The position numbers and the translations under genes are program-made. DNA of 52,278 bases from assembly GCA_934438085.1 (NCBI GenBank), contig CAKSBC010000017.1:1-52278 (forward strand). Direction: 5' to 3'. The notes under the pieces are model-generated. The model saw nothing but the letters and a program-made list of their open reading frames with translations, did no database searches and had not been told where the DNA came from. Numbering within the stretch: the first letter of the stretch is position 1; the number at the start of each line of letters is the position of its first letter. This DNA comes from an uncultured Lachnospiraceae bacterium (lineage in GTDB: Bacteria > Bacillota > Clostridia > Lachnospirales > Lachnospiraceae). Positions 1 to 8,559 of the stretch are shown here, one piece after another.

Positions 1-59
1 TTGGTTAGAGCATCTGACTGTTAATCAGGGGGTCCCAGGTTCAAGTCCTGGTTGGGGCG
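1..59 (+). tRNA. tRNA-Asn (GTT), 5' end outside the window
   Basis: The window opens inside a tRNA. The D-arm remnant is followed by an anticodon stem TCTGA/TCAGG with loop CTGTTAA (anticodon GTT, Asn). The T stem CCAGG/CCTGG at 35-51 has a TTCAAGT loop, and the acceptor 3' strand ends with discriminator G at 59. CCA is not encoded. The acceptor 5' strand and the first part of the D arm lie upstream of the window. Confidence 0.93.
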
Positions 60-65
60 TTTTTC

Positions 66-92
66 ACCGGTTCTTTTTGAGCCGGTTTTTTT
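66..92 (+). terminator. Rho-independent terminator of tRNA-Asn
   Basis: ACCGGTTC pairs with GAGCCGGT (one G-U pair) and is followed by a run of seven T residues. It sits seven bases after the tRNA end. Confidence 0.85.
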
Positions 93-351
93 AGGCTGTT
101 TTAATTCATATAATATTACTTTTAACTGAAAAGTGCATTTTTGTGCGCAAAAACAAACAATTAATTAATATTACACGATATATGAATGATTGTTTAACTA
201 TTGTTACAGCATACTTAAAAATACTTAAAATGTGTTAATATAAATTGTGAATATGTAAAAAATGTGCATTTTTGTTTTTGCTATTCAGCGAATTGCACCA
301 AAACAAGCTCTTTAATATAATTTAATCATAAATTTATTAGGAGGCTATCTT
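93..351 (+). promoter_or_regulatory. Promoter region of the peptide ABC operon
   Basis: This 259-bp AT-rich gap holds no gene. A consensus-like promoter is present: TTGCAC at 293-298, a 17-bp spacer and TATAAT at 316-321, giving a start near 328. The ribosome site AGGAGG lies at 340-345. Two copies of GTGCATTTTTGT (133-144 and 264-275) and a tandem ATACTTAAAA pair near 211-230 lie upstream and could bind a regulator, but nothing shows this directly. Confidence 0.7.
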
Positions 352-1929
352 ATGAGAAAAGCATTAGCAATGGTACTTGCTGCTTCATGTGTATTCGGAC
401 TTGCTGCCTGCGGCGGTTCAGGTTCTGAGAACACATCAGGTGAGGCAGGAACACAGACAACAACAGAAGCTTCAGGGGATGCTGACACTCTCAGAACTAT
501 TCAGTCTGTCGATCCTGGAACATTTGAGCCGGGCAACAATGATGAGCAGTCTTATCAGAGAATCATGCTTCAGATCTATGACACACTTACAAGATTTGAT
601 GCTGACGGAAATCTTCAGCCTTGGCTTGCAGAGTCATGGGAGTGGGATGATGATACTCACTTAAGAGTAAAGCTCAAGGAAGGAATCAAATTCTCAGACG
701 GAAGTGATTTCACAGCAGAGGATGTCATCTGGACAATCACACGTGCTATCGAGAATAACCTTCCTAACGCTCACTTTAATATGATCGATCCTGCAGAGTG
801 CTCTGTAGTAGATGATACAACATGTATTATAGGAACAAAGTATGCATGCGCTACACTTCCTAACCATCTTGCAAACGGTCAGTGCGTAATCGGTTCAAAG
901 AAGGCTTATGAGGAGAACAATGGTGATTACCTCGGCGGAGCTGTAGTAGGTACAGGTGCTTACAAGCTTGACGAGTATGTTCAGGGAGACATCATTAAGC
1001 TTTCAGCTAACGAGAATTACTGGCAGGAAGGCAAGCCTGCATTCAAGAAGCTTGAGATACGTGTAGTTGCATCAATTGATGCAAGATCTACAGAGGCTAA
1101 GACAGGCTCATATGATCTTGTTATTGCTCCTAACTCAAGAGAGTATGACAACATTGATACAACTCCGGGAATGCATATGGAGCTTGGAAATACAGCAAAG
1201 ACAGTTTATCTCCTTCTTAACACAAAGAAGGCACCTATGGATAATGTAAAGGTAAGAGAAGCATTTGCAAGAGCAATCGATGTTAATGCAACTGTTACAC
1301 TTGCATTCGGCAAGGTTGGTAAGCCAGCTGAGGCATTTATCACACCTGGTATCCTCGGTTCAAACGCAGATACATATAAGAAGTATTTCGGAACAGGACA
1401 TGATGTTGAAACCGCAAAGGCTCTTCTTGCAGAGGCTGGATATGCAGATGGTCTTACACTTGAGATGACAGTTGAGTCAACTGATTCACAGAGATGCGAT
1501 ATGGCTGAGGCTATTCAGGCACAGGTTGCTGATGCAGGAATTACTCTTAACATCAACAAGATGGAAATTGCTCCTATGCGTGAGTATCTTTCAGCAGGAA
1601 ACCATCAGATGACCATCTACGGCTTTACAGCATCGACAATGGAGGCAGACGGCTTCCTCAACCAGCTTCAGCCTGGATCAGATGCTCTTAACCGTGTAGG
1701 CTATGAGAATCAGGAATTCTTCGATCTCTTTAAGGTAGGCTGCGGTACAGCTGATCAGACAGAGAGAGGAAAGATCTGGGAGGATTGCCTTGAGATGCTT
1801 ATGAAGGATTATGTATGTATACCTCTTAACCATCAGCAGCAGTTCGTTGCAGTTAACGACAGACTTGACGGCGTATGGCTTCCACAGGACTACGAGGAGA
1901 TTTTCTACGAAGATATTAAATTAAAGTAA
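352..1929 (+). CDS. Peptide-type ABC transporter substrate-binding lipoprotein (family 5)
   Basis: This is a 525-residue extracellular solute-binding protein of the SBP_bac_5 type, which captures oligopeptides (or nickel chelates or sugars in some members) outside the membrane. The N-terminus is a lipoprotein signal: charged MRK, a hydrophobic stretch and lipobox LAAC with the lipidated Cys at residue 20, followed by a Gly/Ser/Thr-rich linker to about residue 45. The mature part keeps the family pattern, including AESWEWDDD and the FSDGSDFTAEDVIWTI segment near residues 110-127. It is the first gene of an operon with two permeases and two ATPases, separated from them by a 13-bp stem. That spacing fits the usual excess of binding protein over transporter. 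The substrate cannot be read from the sequence; peptides are the default guess. Confidence 0.93.
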   Translation: MRKALAMVLAASCVFGLAACGGSGSENTSGEAGTQTTTEASGDADTLRTIQSVDPGTFEPGNNDEQSYQRIMLQIYDTLTRFDADGNLQPWLAESWEWDDDTHLRVKLKEGIKFSDGSDFTAEDVIWTITRAIENNLPNAHFNMIDPAECSVVDDTTCIIGTKYACATLPNHLANGQCVIGSKKAYEENNGDYLGGAVVGTGAYKLDEYVQGDIIKLSANENYWQEGKPAFKKLEIRVVASIDARSTEAKTGSYDLVIAPNSREYDNIDTTPGMHMELGNTAKTVYLLLNTKKAPMDNVKVREAFARAIDVNATVTLAFGKVGKPAEAFITPGILGSNADTYKKYFGTGHDVETAKALLAEAGYADGLTLEMTVESTDSQRCDMAEAIQAQVADAGITLNINKMEIAPMREYLSAGNHQMTIYGFTASTMEADGFLNQLQPGSDALNRVGYENQEFFDLFKVGCGTADQTERGKIWEDCLEMLMKDYVCIPLNHQQQFVAVNDRLDGVWLPQDYEEIFYEDIKLK

Positions 1930-1973
1930 TTTGATATCATTTATAATGCTTAAAGCATTAACTTAAAGGCAAC

Positions 1974-2004
1974 GATAGTGGCGGAAGAAGATTCCGCCAC
2001 TATC
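1974..2004 (+). promoter_or_regulatory. Intercistronic hairpin between binding protein and permease genes
   Basis: A perfect 13-bp inverted repeat, GATAGTGGCGGAA at 1974-1986 and its complement at 1992-2004, has a 5-base loop and no T-tract after it. It is more likely a 3' mRNA-stabilising or partial-attenuation element than a full terminator. This would raise the level of the binding-protein message over the downstream membrane genes. Confidence 0.75.
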
Positions 2005-2030
2005 ATGTATAAAATAGGTTGGAGACAAAG

Positions 2031-3005
2031 ATGTTAAAATATTCTGTTAAAAGATTACTTTTCATGATCTTGACTCTTTTCTTGACTACGCTGTTTGTAT
2101 TTGCGCTTCTGGAATTTGTTCCGGGAGATCCGGCCAGGATCATAGCCGGTGAAGGCGCTACAGAGGCGAGCCTTGCGGCTATCAGGGATGAGTTTCATTT
2201 AAATGATCCATTCTTCGTAAGATTTTTCAGATATATAGGAAATCTCTTACAGGGAAATTTAGGTGTTTCATATAAAACAAGACAGCCTATAGCAGGCGCT
2301 ATCGGTTCAAGACTTCCGCTTACCATGGTCATTGCCTTCTGGGGCGTTATCGTTGGTACACTTTTAGGACTTCTTGCAGGAACAGTTTCTGCAGTAAAGC
2401 AGTATTCACTGTTTGACCGTGTACTTACTTTTATTTCACTTTTCGGTAAATCAGCTCCTTCCTTCTGGATCGCAATGCTGTTCGTACTTATCTTCTCACT
2501 GAAGCTCGGATGGCTGCCGGCCAGCGGAAGCTATAGCTTTAAATATTGGATTCTTCCTGTCGCTACTATAGGACTTCAGGCAAGCTCGGGTATCACACGT
2601 ATGACCCGTTCATCAGTGCTTGAGGTTATCAGACAGGATTATATAAGAACCGCAAGAGCAAAGGGACAGGTTGAATGGGTCGTTGTTATCAGACACGGAC
2701 TCAGAAATGCTTTCATTCCTATCCTTACACAGATAAGCTCTTCACTTTGCGAGTACCTCGGCGGTACAGTATTGGTTGAGTCTGTATTTGCTATCCCGGG
2801 ACTCGGCAACTACGTACTTGAAGCCGTACAGAGACAGGATCTTCCGGTTGTATTAAGCGGTATATTCATTATCTGTGTAATGTGTTCTATCGTTATTCTT
2901 GTGACAGACCTTGCATATGCTTTCATTGATCCGCGTATCAAGTCAACATATGGCTTTGCCGTAAAGAAAAAGAAAACAGCTCAGAAGGAAGGAGGTAATA
3001 AGTAA
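2031..3005 (+). CDS. Peptide ABC transporter permease (DppB/OppB-like)
   Basis: A 324-residue integral membrane subunit of a family 5 ABC importer. There is an N-terminal transmembrane helix (about residues 9-29) with the typical EFVPGDPA segment after it. Four or five more helices follow, and the EAA-type cytoplasmic loop DYIRTARAKG, which docks on the ATPases, is near residue 210. A TTG codon 12 bases upstream also opens the frame, but it overlaps the GGAG ribosome site at 2021-2024, so the ATG at 2031 is chosen. Its stop codon overlaps the start of the next permease gene by one base, which indicates translational coupling. Confidence 0.94.
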   Translation: MLKYSVKRLLFMILTLFLTTLFVFALLEFVPGDPARIIAGEGATEASLAAIRDEFHLNDPFFVRFFRYIGNLLQGNLGVSYKTRQPIAGAIGSRLPLTMVIAFWGVIVGTLLGLLAGTVSAVKQYSLFDRVLTFISLFGKSAPSFWIAMLFVLIFSLKLGWLPASGSYSFKYWILPVATIGLQASSGITRMTRSSVLEVIRQDYIRTARAKGQVEWVVVIRHGLRNAFIPILTQISSSLCEYLGGTVLVESVFAIPGLGNYVLEAVQRQDLPVVLSGIFIICVMCSIVILVTDLAYAFIDPRIKSTYGFAVKKKKTAQKEGGNK

Positions 3006-3880
3006 TGGCTAAGAATGATGCTTATAAGAAAAAAGAAGGCGGAAACAGCCAGTTCAAAATGGTCTGGATCAAGCTCAGAGAAAATAAGTTTGCTATGGCC
3101 AGCTTATTCATCCTTATAGCTGTTTGTCTTGTAGCTATACTTGCTCCGCTAATCGCTCCGTATGACTATACGAAGCAGAATTATGAAGAAATACTGATGT
3201 TCCCATGTCTTAAGCATCCTTTCGGAACTGACCAGTTCGGAAGAGATATTATGAGCCGTATCATCTGGGGATCACGCTACACAATAGTTATCGGTGTTCT
3301 TACAATGGTAGTATCCTGTGTTATCGGTACTGCCCTCGGAATCTTTGCTGCTTATTATCCAAAGCTTGATAACCCTATCATGCGTTTCCTTGATATTTTC
3401 TCAAGTATTCCTGATATGGCACTTCTTATGTGTCTCGTTATCATTCTCGGAACCAGCATGAGAAACATGATCATTGCACTCGGTCTTTACTATATTCCGG
3501 GTTACGCAAGACTTGCACGTTCAAAGGTTCTCACACTCAGAAATGAGGAATATGTTGAGGCTTCAATAGCACTCGGAGCAAGCGACGGACGTATACTTAT
3601 GTCACATATACTTCCAAACTCATTAGCTCCTATTATTGTTAGATTTACAATGTCAACAGGCGGATGTATTCTTGAGGCTGCATCACTTTCATATATAGGA
3701 CTTGGTATTCAGCCTCCGGAGCCTGAATGGGGACTTATGATATCACAGGGTAAGGGATTCCTTAGCACCAACTGGTACTATTCAATCATTCCTGGTCTCT
3801 GCATCGTTCTCGTATCATACTGCCTTAACTATCTCGGAGACGGTCTCAGAGATGCTCTTGACCCAAGACTTAACTATTGA
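3005..3880 (+). CDS. Peptide ABC transporter permease (DppC/OppC-like)
   Basis: A 291-residue second permease of the same importer. A cytoplasmic N-terminal tail of about 25 residues precedes the first helix, and the extracytoplasmic segment carries the family sequence HPFGTDQFGRDIMSRIIWG near residues 67-85. The EAA loop EYVEASIALGAS is near residue 182. The start overlaps the preceding stop by one base behind an AAGGAGG site. It forms the membrane channel as a heterodimer with the upstream permease. Confidence 0.94.
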   Translation: MAKNDAYKKKEGGNSQFKMVWIKLRENKFAMASLFILIAVCLVAILAPLIAPYDYTKQNYEEILMFPCLKHPFGTDQFGRDIMSRIIWGSRYTIVIGVLTMVVSCVIGTALGIFAAYYPKLDNPIMRFLDIFSSIPDMALLMCLVIILGTSMRNMIIALGLYYIPGYARLARSKVLTLRNEEYVEASIALGASDGRILMSHILPNSLAPIIVRFTMSTGGCILEAASLSYIGLGIQPPEPEWGLMISQGKGFLSTNWYYSIIPGLCIVLVSYCLNYLGDGLRDALDPRLNY

Positions 3881-3899
3881 TTTTTGAGGAGATTTATTT

Positions 3900-4877
3900 A
3901 TGGATGAGAATACACTTTTAAAAATAGATAACCTCGTAGTTAAGTACTTCCTCAGAAAATCAACTGTTGAGGCTGTAAACGGGGTATCATTTGAAATTAA
4001 AAAAGGAGAAAGAGTCGGACTTGTAGGTGAAACAGGTGCCGGCAAGACAACAACAGCTCTTTCAATCCTTGACCTTGTATCAAACCCTCCCGGAAGGATA
4101 GTATCAGGTGATATATATCTTAACGGAGAAAATCTCAGACAGAAGAGTGAAAAGGAGATGCGTAAGATCCGCGGAAACGATATTGCGATGATCTTCCAGG
4201 ATCCTATGACATCACTTAACCCGGTACTCACTGTCGGAGATCAGATCATGGAGGTTGTAAGACTTCACAATGATATGACCAAGTTTGAAGCTATGGATAA
4301 AGCCAAGGAGATGCTTGAGTTCGTAGGTATTCCGGGAGAAAGATATCTCGAGTATCCGCATCAGTTCTCAGGCGGTATGAAGCAGAGAGTTGTTATTGCT
4401 ATAGCGCTTGCATGCAACCCGAAGCTTCTTATTGCAGATGAGCCTACATCTGCGCTTGATGTTACTATTCAGGCACAGGTACTTGATCTTATTAATGAGC
4501 TTAGAAACAAACTTGGTATGTCACTTCTTCTGATCACACATGATCTCGGTGTTGTTGCAGAAACCTGCGATAAGGTTATGATCATGTATGCAGGACATAT
4601 CGTTGAATCAGGTACTGTAGATAAGGTATACAGAAATATCATGCATCCTTATACAAGCGGACTTTTCAATGCTATTCCTAAGCTTGATGAGGACACAGAC
4701 AGACTTCAGCCTATCAAGGGTATGATGCCTGATCCATCCAACCTTCCTGAAGGATGTGCATTCTGTGATCGCTGTCCTAACGCTGTTGAAGCATGTAAGA
4801 CTCGTAAGCCTGAGCTTGTTCAGGTTGAAGAGGATCATATGGTTGCCTGCTTCAATCCAATAAAGAAGGAGGCTTGA
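3900..4877 (+). CDS. Peptide ABC transporter ATP-binding protein (DppD/OppD-like)
   Basis: A 325-residue ATPase subunit. Walker A GETGAGKT is at residues 43-50, the signature FSGGMKQR at 156-163, and Walker B LLIADEP at 176-182. An H-loop histidine sits in LLITHDLG. The C-terminal extension carries the Cys-rich CAFCDRCPNAVEAC segment of the oligopeptide/dipeptide transporter C-terminal domain, near residues 287-300, which in some relatives binds an iron-sulfur cluster. The gene is 19 bases downstream of the second permease and one base upstream of the partner ATPase gene. All key catalytic motifs are intact. Confidence 0.94.
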   Translation: MDENTLLKIDNLVVKYFLRKSTVEAVNGVSFEIKKGERVGLVGETGAGKTTTALSILDLVSNPPGRIVSGDIYLNGENLRQKSEKEMRKIRGNDIAMIFQDPMTSLNPVLTVGDQIMEVVRLHNDMTKFEAMDKAKEMLEFVGIPGERYLEYPHQFSGGMKQRVVIAIALACNPKLLIADEPTSALDVTIQAQVLDLINELRNKLGMSLLLITHDLGVVAETCDKVMIMYAGHIVESGTVDKVYRNIMHPYTSGLFNAIPKLDEDTDRLQPIKGMMPDPSNLPEGCAFCDRCPNAVEACKTRKPELVQVEEDHMVACFNPIKKEA

Positions 4878-4878
4878 T

Positions 4879-5847
4879 ATGGAAAATAATTACATGCTCA
4901 GTGTTAAAAACCTGAAAAAGTACTTTAATACTCCTACCGGTATGCTTCATGCTGTAGATGATGTATCATTTGATATTCCGGAAGGAACTACATTAGGTGT
5001 CGTTGGAGAATCAGGCTGCGGAAAGTCTACATTAGGACGTACCGTTCTTCATCTTCATAAGAAAACTTCAGGACAGATCTTCTTTAACGGAAAAGATATA
5101 TCAGAGATCAATAAGCATGAGTTCCATGAACTCAGAAAAGAAATGCAGATCATTTTTCAGGATCCGTTTTCATCTATAGATCCTCGTATGTCTGTAAGAC
5201 AGCTTATTGCTGAGCCGCTTAAGATCTTTAAGCTCTGCAAGAGCAAGGAGGAGATCGAAAAGAAGGTTAAAGAGACAATGGATACAGTCGGTCTTGCTTC
5301 AAGACTTGCTGATTCATATGCTCATGAGCTTGACGGAGGACGTCGTCAGCGTATAGGTATCGGACGAGCTATCATACTTGAGCCTAAATTTATCGTATGT
5401 GATGAGCCTGTATCAGCGCTTGATGTTTCAATTCAGGCACAGATACTTAATCTTATGCAGGATCTTCAGGCTGAAAGAAATCTTACATACATATTCATTA
5501 CACATAACTTAAGCGTAGTTAAGCATATTTCAAATGACATTATGGTTATGTACCTTGGATGTGCAGTTGAGAAGGCTTCTTCTACAGAGCTTTTCAAGCA
5601 TCAGTATCATCCATATACGAAGGCACTTATATCGGCTATCCCGAGAGTTAACCTTGATGATAAGTCAGTAAGAATTCCTATTAAGGGTGAGCTTGTATCA
5701 CCTATTGATCCTAAGGATCAGTGCAGATTCGCACCAAGATGTGAGTATGCATGTGATAAGTGCTTTGCATCAGCTCCTACACTTGAGGAGGTTGAGCCTG
5801 GCCACTTTGTTGCCTGCCACAGAGTAAGAGAACTTAATAATCTCTAA
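4879..5847 (+). CDS. Peptide ABC transporter ATP-binding protein (DppF/OppF-like)
   Basis: A 322-residue second ATPase that pairs with the DppD-like subunit. Walker A GESGCGKST is at residues 43-51, Walker B FIVCDEP at 171-177 and the C-terminal Cys-rich CRFAPRCEYACDKC segment is near 285-298. The signature motif reads LDGGRRQR (151-158) rather than LSGGQRQR, so the serine that contacts ATP across the dimer is aspartate here. This may be a known variant in Firmicute OppF-like subunits, but it suggests one composite ATP site is weakened. It is the last gene of the operon, with a hairpin downstream. Confidence 0.93.
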   Translation: MENNYMLSVKNLKKYFNTPTGMLHAVDDVSFDIPEGTTLGVVGESGCGKSTLGRTVLHLHKKTSGQIFFNGKDISEINKHEFHELRKEMQIIFQDPFSSIDPRMSVRQLIAEPLKIFKLCKSKEEIEKKVKETMDTVGLASRLADSYAHELDGGRRQRIGIGRAIILEPKFIVCDEPVSALDVSIQAQILNLMQDLQAERNLTYIFITHNLSVVKHISNDIMVMYLGCAVEKASSTELFKHQYHPYTKALISAIPRVNLDDKSVRIPIKGELVSPIDPKDQCRFAPRCEYACDKCFASAPTLEEVEPGHFVACHRVRELNNL

Positions 5848-5876
5848 ATGCAGTAAATATTATAAATGCAGTAAAT
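5845..5876 (+). repeat. 14-bp direct repeat after the ABC operon
   Basis: TAAATGCAGTAAAT occurs at 5845-5858 (including the stop codon of the last ABC gene) and at 5863-5876, just ahead of the hairpin. It probably arose by local duplication. Confidence 0.7.
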
Positions 5877-5914
5877 GCCGCACTGAGTTGGAGTTAATCA
5901 ACCGGTGCGGCATT
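5874..5914 (+). terminator. Probable terminator of the ABC operon
   Basis: AATGCCGCAC at 5874-5883 pairs perfectly with GTGCGGCATT at 5905-5914 around a 21-base loop. The T-tract is poor (ATTATT), so termination may be incomplete, but no other stop signal lies on this strand before the opposing tRNAs. Confidence 0.6.
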
Positions 5915-5938
5915 ATTCAGTGGTGCGCCTAGCGGCAC

Positions 5939-5969
5939 AAAAAAAGAACCAAGCACTCGCTTGATTCTT
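5939..5969 (-). terminator. Terminator of the tRNA-Pro/tRNA-Glu unit
   Basis: Read on the minus strand, AAGAATCAAGC and GCTTGGTTCTT form an 11-bp stem with one G-U pair, followed by seven T residues. It lies just after the tRNA-Glu 3' end. Confidence 0.85.
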
Positions 5970-5973
5970 TTAG

Positions 5974-6045
5974 TGACCCTGCCGGGAATCGAACCCGAGC
6001 CTTCGCCGTGAGAGGGCGACGTCTTAACCGCTTGACTACAGGGCC
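5974..6045 (-). tRNA. tRNA-Glu (CTC)
   Basis: On the minus strand the acceptor GGCCCTG pairs with CAGGGTC, and the discriminator is A. The anticodon stem TCGCC/GGCGA holds loop CTCTCAC (anticodon CTC, Glu). The D arm CAAGCGGTTAAG and T loop TTCGATT are typical. CCA is not encoded. It follows tRNA-Pro by 13 bases and is probably processed from the same transcript. Confidence 0.92.
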
Positions 6046-6058
6046 ATATCGATATTGA

Positions 6059-6132
6059 TCGAGGTGACAAGATTCGAACTTGCGACCTCTGCGTCCCGAA
6101 CGCAGCGCTCTACCAAACTGAGCCACACCTCG
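6059..6132 (-). tRNA. tRNA-Pro (CGG)
   Basis: On the minus strand the acceptor CGAGGTG pairs with CACCTCG, and the discriminator is A. The anticodon stem CTGCG/CGCAG holds loop TTCGGGA (anticodon CGG, Pro). The T loop TTCGAAT is canonical and CCA is not encoded. A consensus promoter stands about 30 bases upstream. Confidence 0.93.
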
Positions 6133-6163
6133 CTGTTGTGTTCGTTTGTGAAGCACGTGTTAT

Positions 6164-6192
6164 ATGATAAAGTATAAGCTAAAATATGTCAA
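6164..6192 (-). promoter_or_regulatory. Promoter of the tRNA-Pro/tRNA-Glu unit
   Basis: On the minus strand, TTGACA (6192-6187) and TATCAT (6169-6164) are separated by 17 bases. Transcription would start about 20 to 25 bases before tRNA-Pro. Confidence 0.8.
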
Positions 6193-6221
6193 CAATTTTT
6201 TTGGAATTTTTTTTAAAAATT

Positions 6222-7025
6222 TTATCCAAGGTAAAGCTGATATTCACAACCAGTGTTATCGCTGTATTCACTAATGCTTCCACTGTATTCAATAGCAAGC
6301 ATTGGTGAATGAGTGCCCTTAGTAATATCTGCAAGGCCTTTAAATCGATCAAAACTCTTTGTATCAAAAAAACAAAGGTATTTTCCAGCAGGATAAGTGT
6401 GAATTGACTCGATAATACTTGGATCTAAATTTTCCGGTAATTCTTTTATGAACATAAATTCATAAACAGGGCAAAAATTACCATTAACAAGTTCGTTTGT
6501 ATTAAGTTCATACCCGAACTGTCTATAGTAATTTAGTGTTTTTCCTGAAGTACTGTGCCTAATGGTTGCAAGTCGTATTTCTGAATCTTGCGGTCCTTTT
6601 TCTTTGGAATATAGTACACTCAGGGAATGTCTCTGCGAAAAATATCTGAGATATGGAGTATGAAGCGATGAAACGCTTTCTTGATGTTCAATTGTACCGA
6701 GATACCAGCTGATAATTTCATCAGCAGCACGAAGTCTTGATATTTCTCTTTGCAGTTTTTTATGTTGTATTGCTAATAATGGTTTTAACGAGTCATTGTC
6801 AGAAGTGTTTATTGCATCTTTAATCTGAGACAGAGAAAGATCTAATTCACGCAGATATTTGATTTTATCTAAAAGGTGAATCTGATTAATAGTGTAATAT
6901 CTGTAGCCGGTATGAAAATCTACTCTTTCCGGAGAAACAAGTCCCATATTGCTGTAATTTCTAAGGGTTTGGACAGAAAGACCTGTTATTTTTGACGCTT
7001 CGCCTATGCTAAATATTTTATTCAT
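6222..7025 (-). CDS. MerR-family transcriptional regulator with effector-binding domain
   Basis: A 267-residue regulator. The N-terminal winged helix-turn-helix reads IGEASKITGLSVQTLRNY and is followed by the MerR wing GYRYY. A coiled coil (about residues 75-110) then leads to a C-terminal domain of about 150 residues resembling the GyrI/BmrR-type drug-binding fold. Such proteins activate promoters with over-long (19-bp) spacers when a small organic ligand binds. An upstream TTG opens the frame 45 bases earlier, but the ATG at 7025 begins exactly at the family N-terminus. The gene is divergent from the PLP enzyme gene, whose upstream region contains a promoter-like pair with a 19-bp spacer, so that gene is a candidate target. 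The ligand is unknown. Confidence 0.88.
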   Translation of the reverse strand: MNKIFSIGEASKITGLSVQTLRNYSNMGLVSPERVDFHTGYRYYTINQIHLLDKIKYLRELDLSLSQIKDAINTSDNDSLKPLLAIQHKKLQREISRLRAADEIISWYLGTIEHQESVSSLHTPYLRYFSQRHSLSVLYSKEKGPQDSEIRLATIRHSTSGKTLNYYRQFGYELNTNELVNGNFCPVYEFMFIKELPENLDPSIIESIHTYPAGKYLCFFDTKSFDRFKGLADITKGTHSPMLAIEYSGSISEYSDNTGCEYQLYLG

Positions 7026-7241
7026 AATAAACTCTGTAGCTGTATTAGAGTTAGAATGCTCTCTATACAAGGAAATTAGATATAATTATTCTATCAAATG
7101 TAGTATGTTGAGATTTTATCACTGTTCATCATACAGATTCAATAAAAATATCTGTTAAAGTATTCTAATTTTGTTTGATTATTGAAGTCTTTTACATCAG
7201 AATGTTGTGCATTGTTAGATAGATTGAAAATACAAATTAGC

Positions 7242-7272
7242 TTGACTCAATAAGTATTTTAGGGATTAACAT
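7242..7272 (+). promoter_or_regulatory. Possible MerR-type promoter (19-bp spacer)
   Basis: TTGACT at 7242-7247 and TAACAT at 7267-7272 are 19 bp apart, the spacing used by MerR-activated promoters. The 283-bp gap that holds it separates the divergent MerR gene and the PLP-enzyme gene and contains no other coding sequence. I saw no clear dyad within the spacer, so this is a candidate only. Confidence 0.45.
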
Positions 7273-7353
7273 TAATGAAAATCAATGGAAACGATCAAAG
7301 AAAGTGTAATCTTTGAATAAAACACTGAGTTATTATTTTGAAAGGAGAAAAGA

Positions 7354-8559
7354 ATGAATAATTTAAAGAAAGCAACGGAGTTATTATATGCAGCTGACAG
7401 AGTCGGAGGTGTAGATCATTCTCCAGAGTCATTGCCTATATATCAAACCACCGCATTTACAAGCAGATCACTTGATGAGGTACGTGAGCGATATGCGCTA
7501 TTGGAGGATGAGGAGACATACTCATATTATAGAATGTCAAATCCTAATAGGGGCGCAGCAGCTCATACTATGAGTTTTCTTGAGAATGGAGAAGCTTCTC
7601 TCATGTGTTCATCAGGAATGGCAGCGATATCAGGAGTACTTATGACACTGCTTAATAAAGGAGACCATATCGTTTATTCAAACTGTTGTTATGGAGAAAC
7701 TTTGGAAATAATGACAGAGCGCTTTGAACATTGGGGGATAGAAGTTACTGCCGTAAATATTGATAATCTTGATGAAGTAAGAGCTGCATTGAGACCAAAC
7801 ACGAAGATCATATATACGGAAGTGGTTGCAAATCCACTTATGAGAGTAGCTGATATAGATGTTCTTTCAAAATGGGCTCATGAAAGAGGTGGATACTGCA
7901 TAGTTGACAATACTTTCACATCGCCATTTTCAATAAGACCGCTTGAACATGGTGCAGATATAGTTATTAACTCAATGACGAAGTTTTTAAATGGGCATTC
8001 AGATGCCTGTGCTGGTTCAATAACTGCCAATAAGGAAATTATAAAAAAACTTGATCCGATGATACAGCATTTTGGAACGCCATCAGATCCTTTCACATCT
8101 TGGCTTGTAACAAGAAGTTTAAAGACAGGGGAGCTCAGAATAGCCAGACAGATGGCAAATGCAGCCAAGCTTGCAAAAGCACTTATCAAGAATAAGCATA
8201 TTGTAAAAGTATTTCATCCATGTATAGAAGGCTTTTCAGGCCACGAGACGGCTCTTAAGCTTTGGGGAAACGGCAAAGATGAGGAAATGTGTGGTATGTT
8301 GAGCATAGTTGTAGATACGGAAGACTATGAAAAAAGAAATGATTTCGTAAAAAGGCTTAGGTTTGTTAGATATGCACCTACATTAGGAGGCCTTAGAACG
8401 ACATTCCAGCAACCGATTTATTCATCACAGGCACATATGCCGGACGAGGAAAGAAGAAGAATAGGTATTACTCCGGCTATGTTTAGAATATCTGTAGGTA
8501 TAGAAGATGCAGAAGATCTTATAAATGAATTTAATGAAGCATTAAAAGCGTTCGACTGA
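7354..8559 (+). CDS. PLP-dependent Cys/Met metabolism enzyme (trans-sulfuration family)
   Basis: A 401-residue fold-type I PLP enzyme of the cystathionine gamma-synthase/gamma-lyase/methionine gamma-lyase family. The phosphate-binding loop SSGMAAIS is at residues 86-93 and DNTF at 185-188. The Schiff-base lysine is Lys210 in SMTKFLNGHSD. The tyrosine from the partner subunit is in YYRMSNPN (58-65). Family members make or split cystathionine, or degrade methionine or cysteine to thiols and a keto acid. The sequence does not separate these activities. An AAAGGAG site precedes the ATG. It is divergent from a MerR regulator and followed by a DUF1847 gene that appears to have its own promoter. Confidence 0.9.
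   Translation: MNNLKKATELLYAADRVGGVDHSPESLPIYQTTAFTSRSLDEVRERYALLEDEETYSYYRMSNPNRGAAAHTMSFLENGEASLMCSSGMAAISGVLMTLLNKGDHIVYSNCCYGETLEIMTERFEHWGIEVTAVNIDNLDEVRAALRPNTKIIYTEVVANPLMRVADIDVLSKWAHERGGYCIVDNTFTSPFSIRPLEHGADIVINSMTKFLNGHSDACAGSITANKEIIKKLDPMIQHFGTPSDPFTSWLVTRSLKTGELRIARQMANAAKLAKALIKNKHIVKVFHPCIEGFSGHETALKLWGNGKDEEMCGMLSIVVDTEDYEKRNDFVKRLRFVRYAPTLGGLRTTFQQPIYSSQAHMPDEERRRIGITPAMFRISVGIEDAEDLINEFNEALKAFD

Noticed and set aside
133..275. GTGCATTTTTGT pair as a proven operator
   Set aside because: Two 12-base copies in AT-rich DNA can occur by chance or duplication; no regulator is nearby to support a claim.
5929..6156. 75-residue open frame on the minus strand
   Set aside because: It is read through tRNA-Glu and tRNA-Pro and has no ribosome site.
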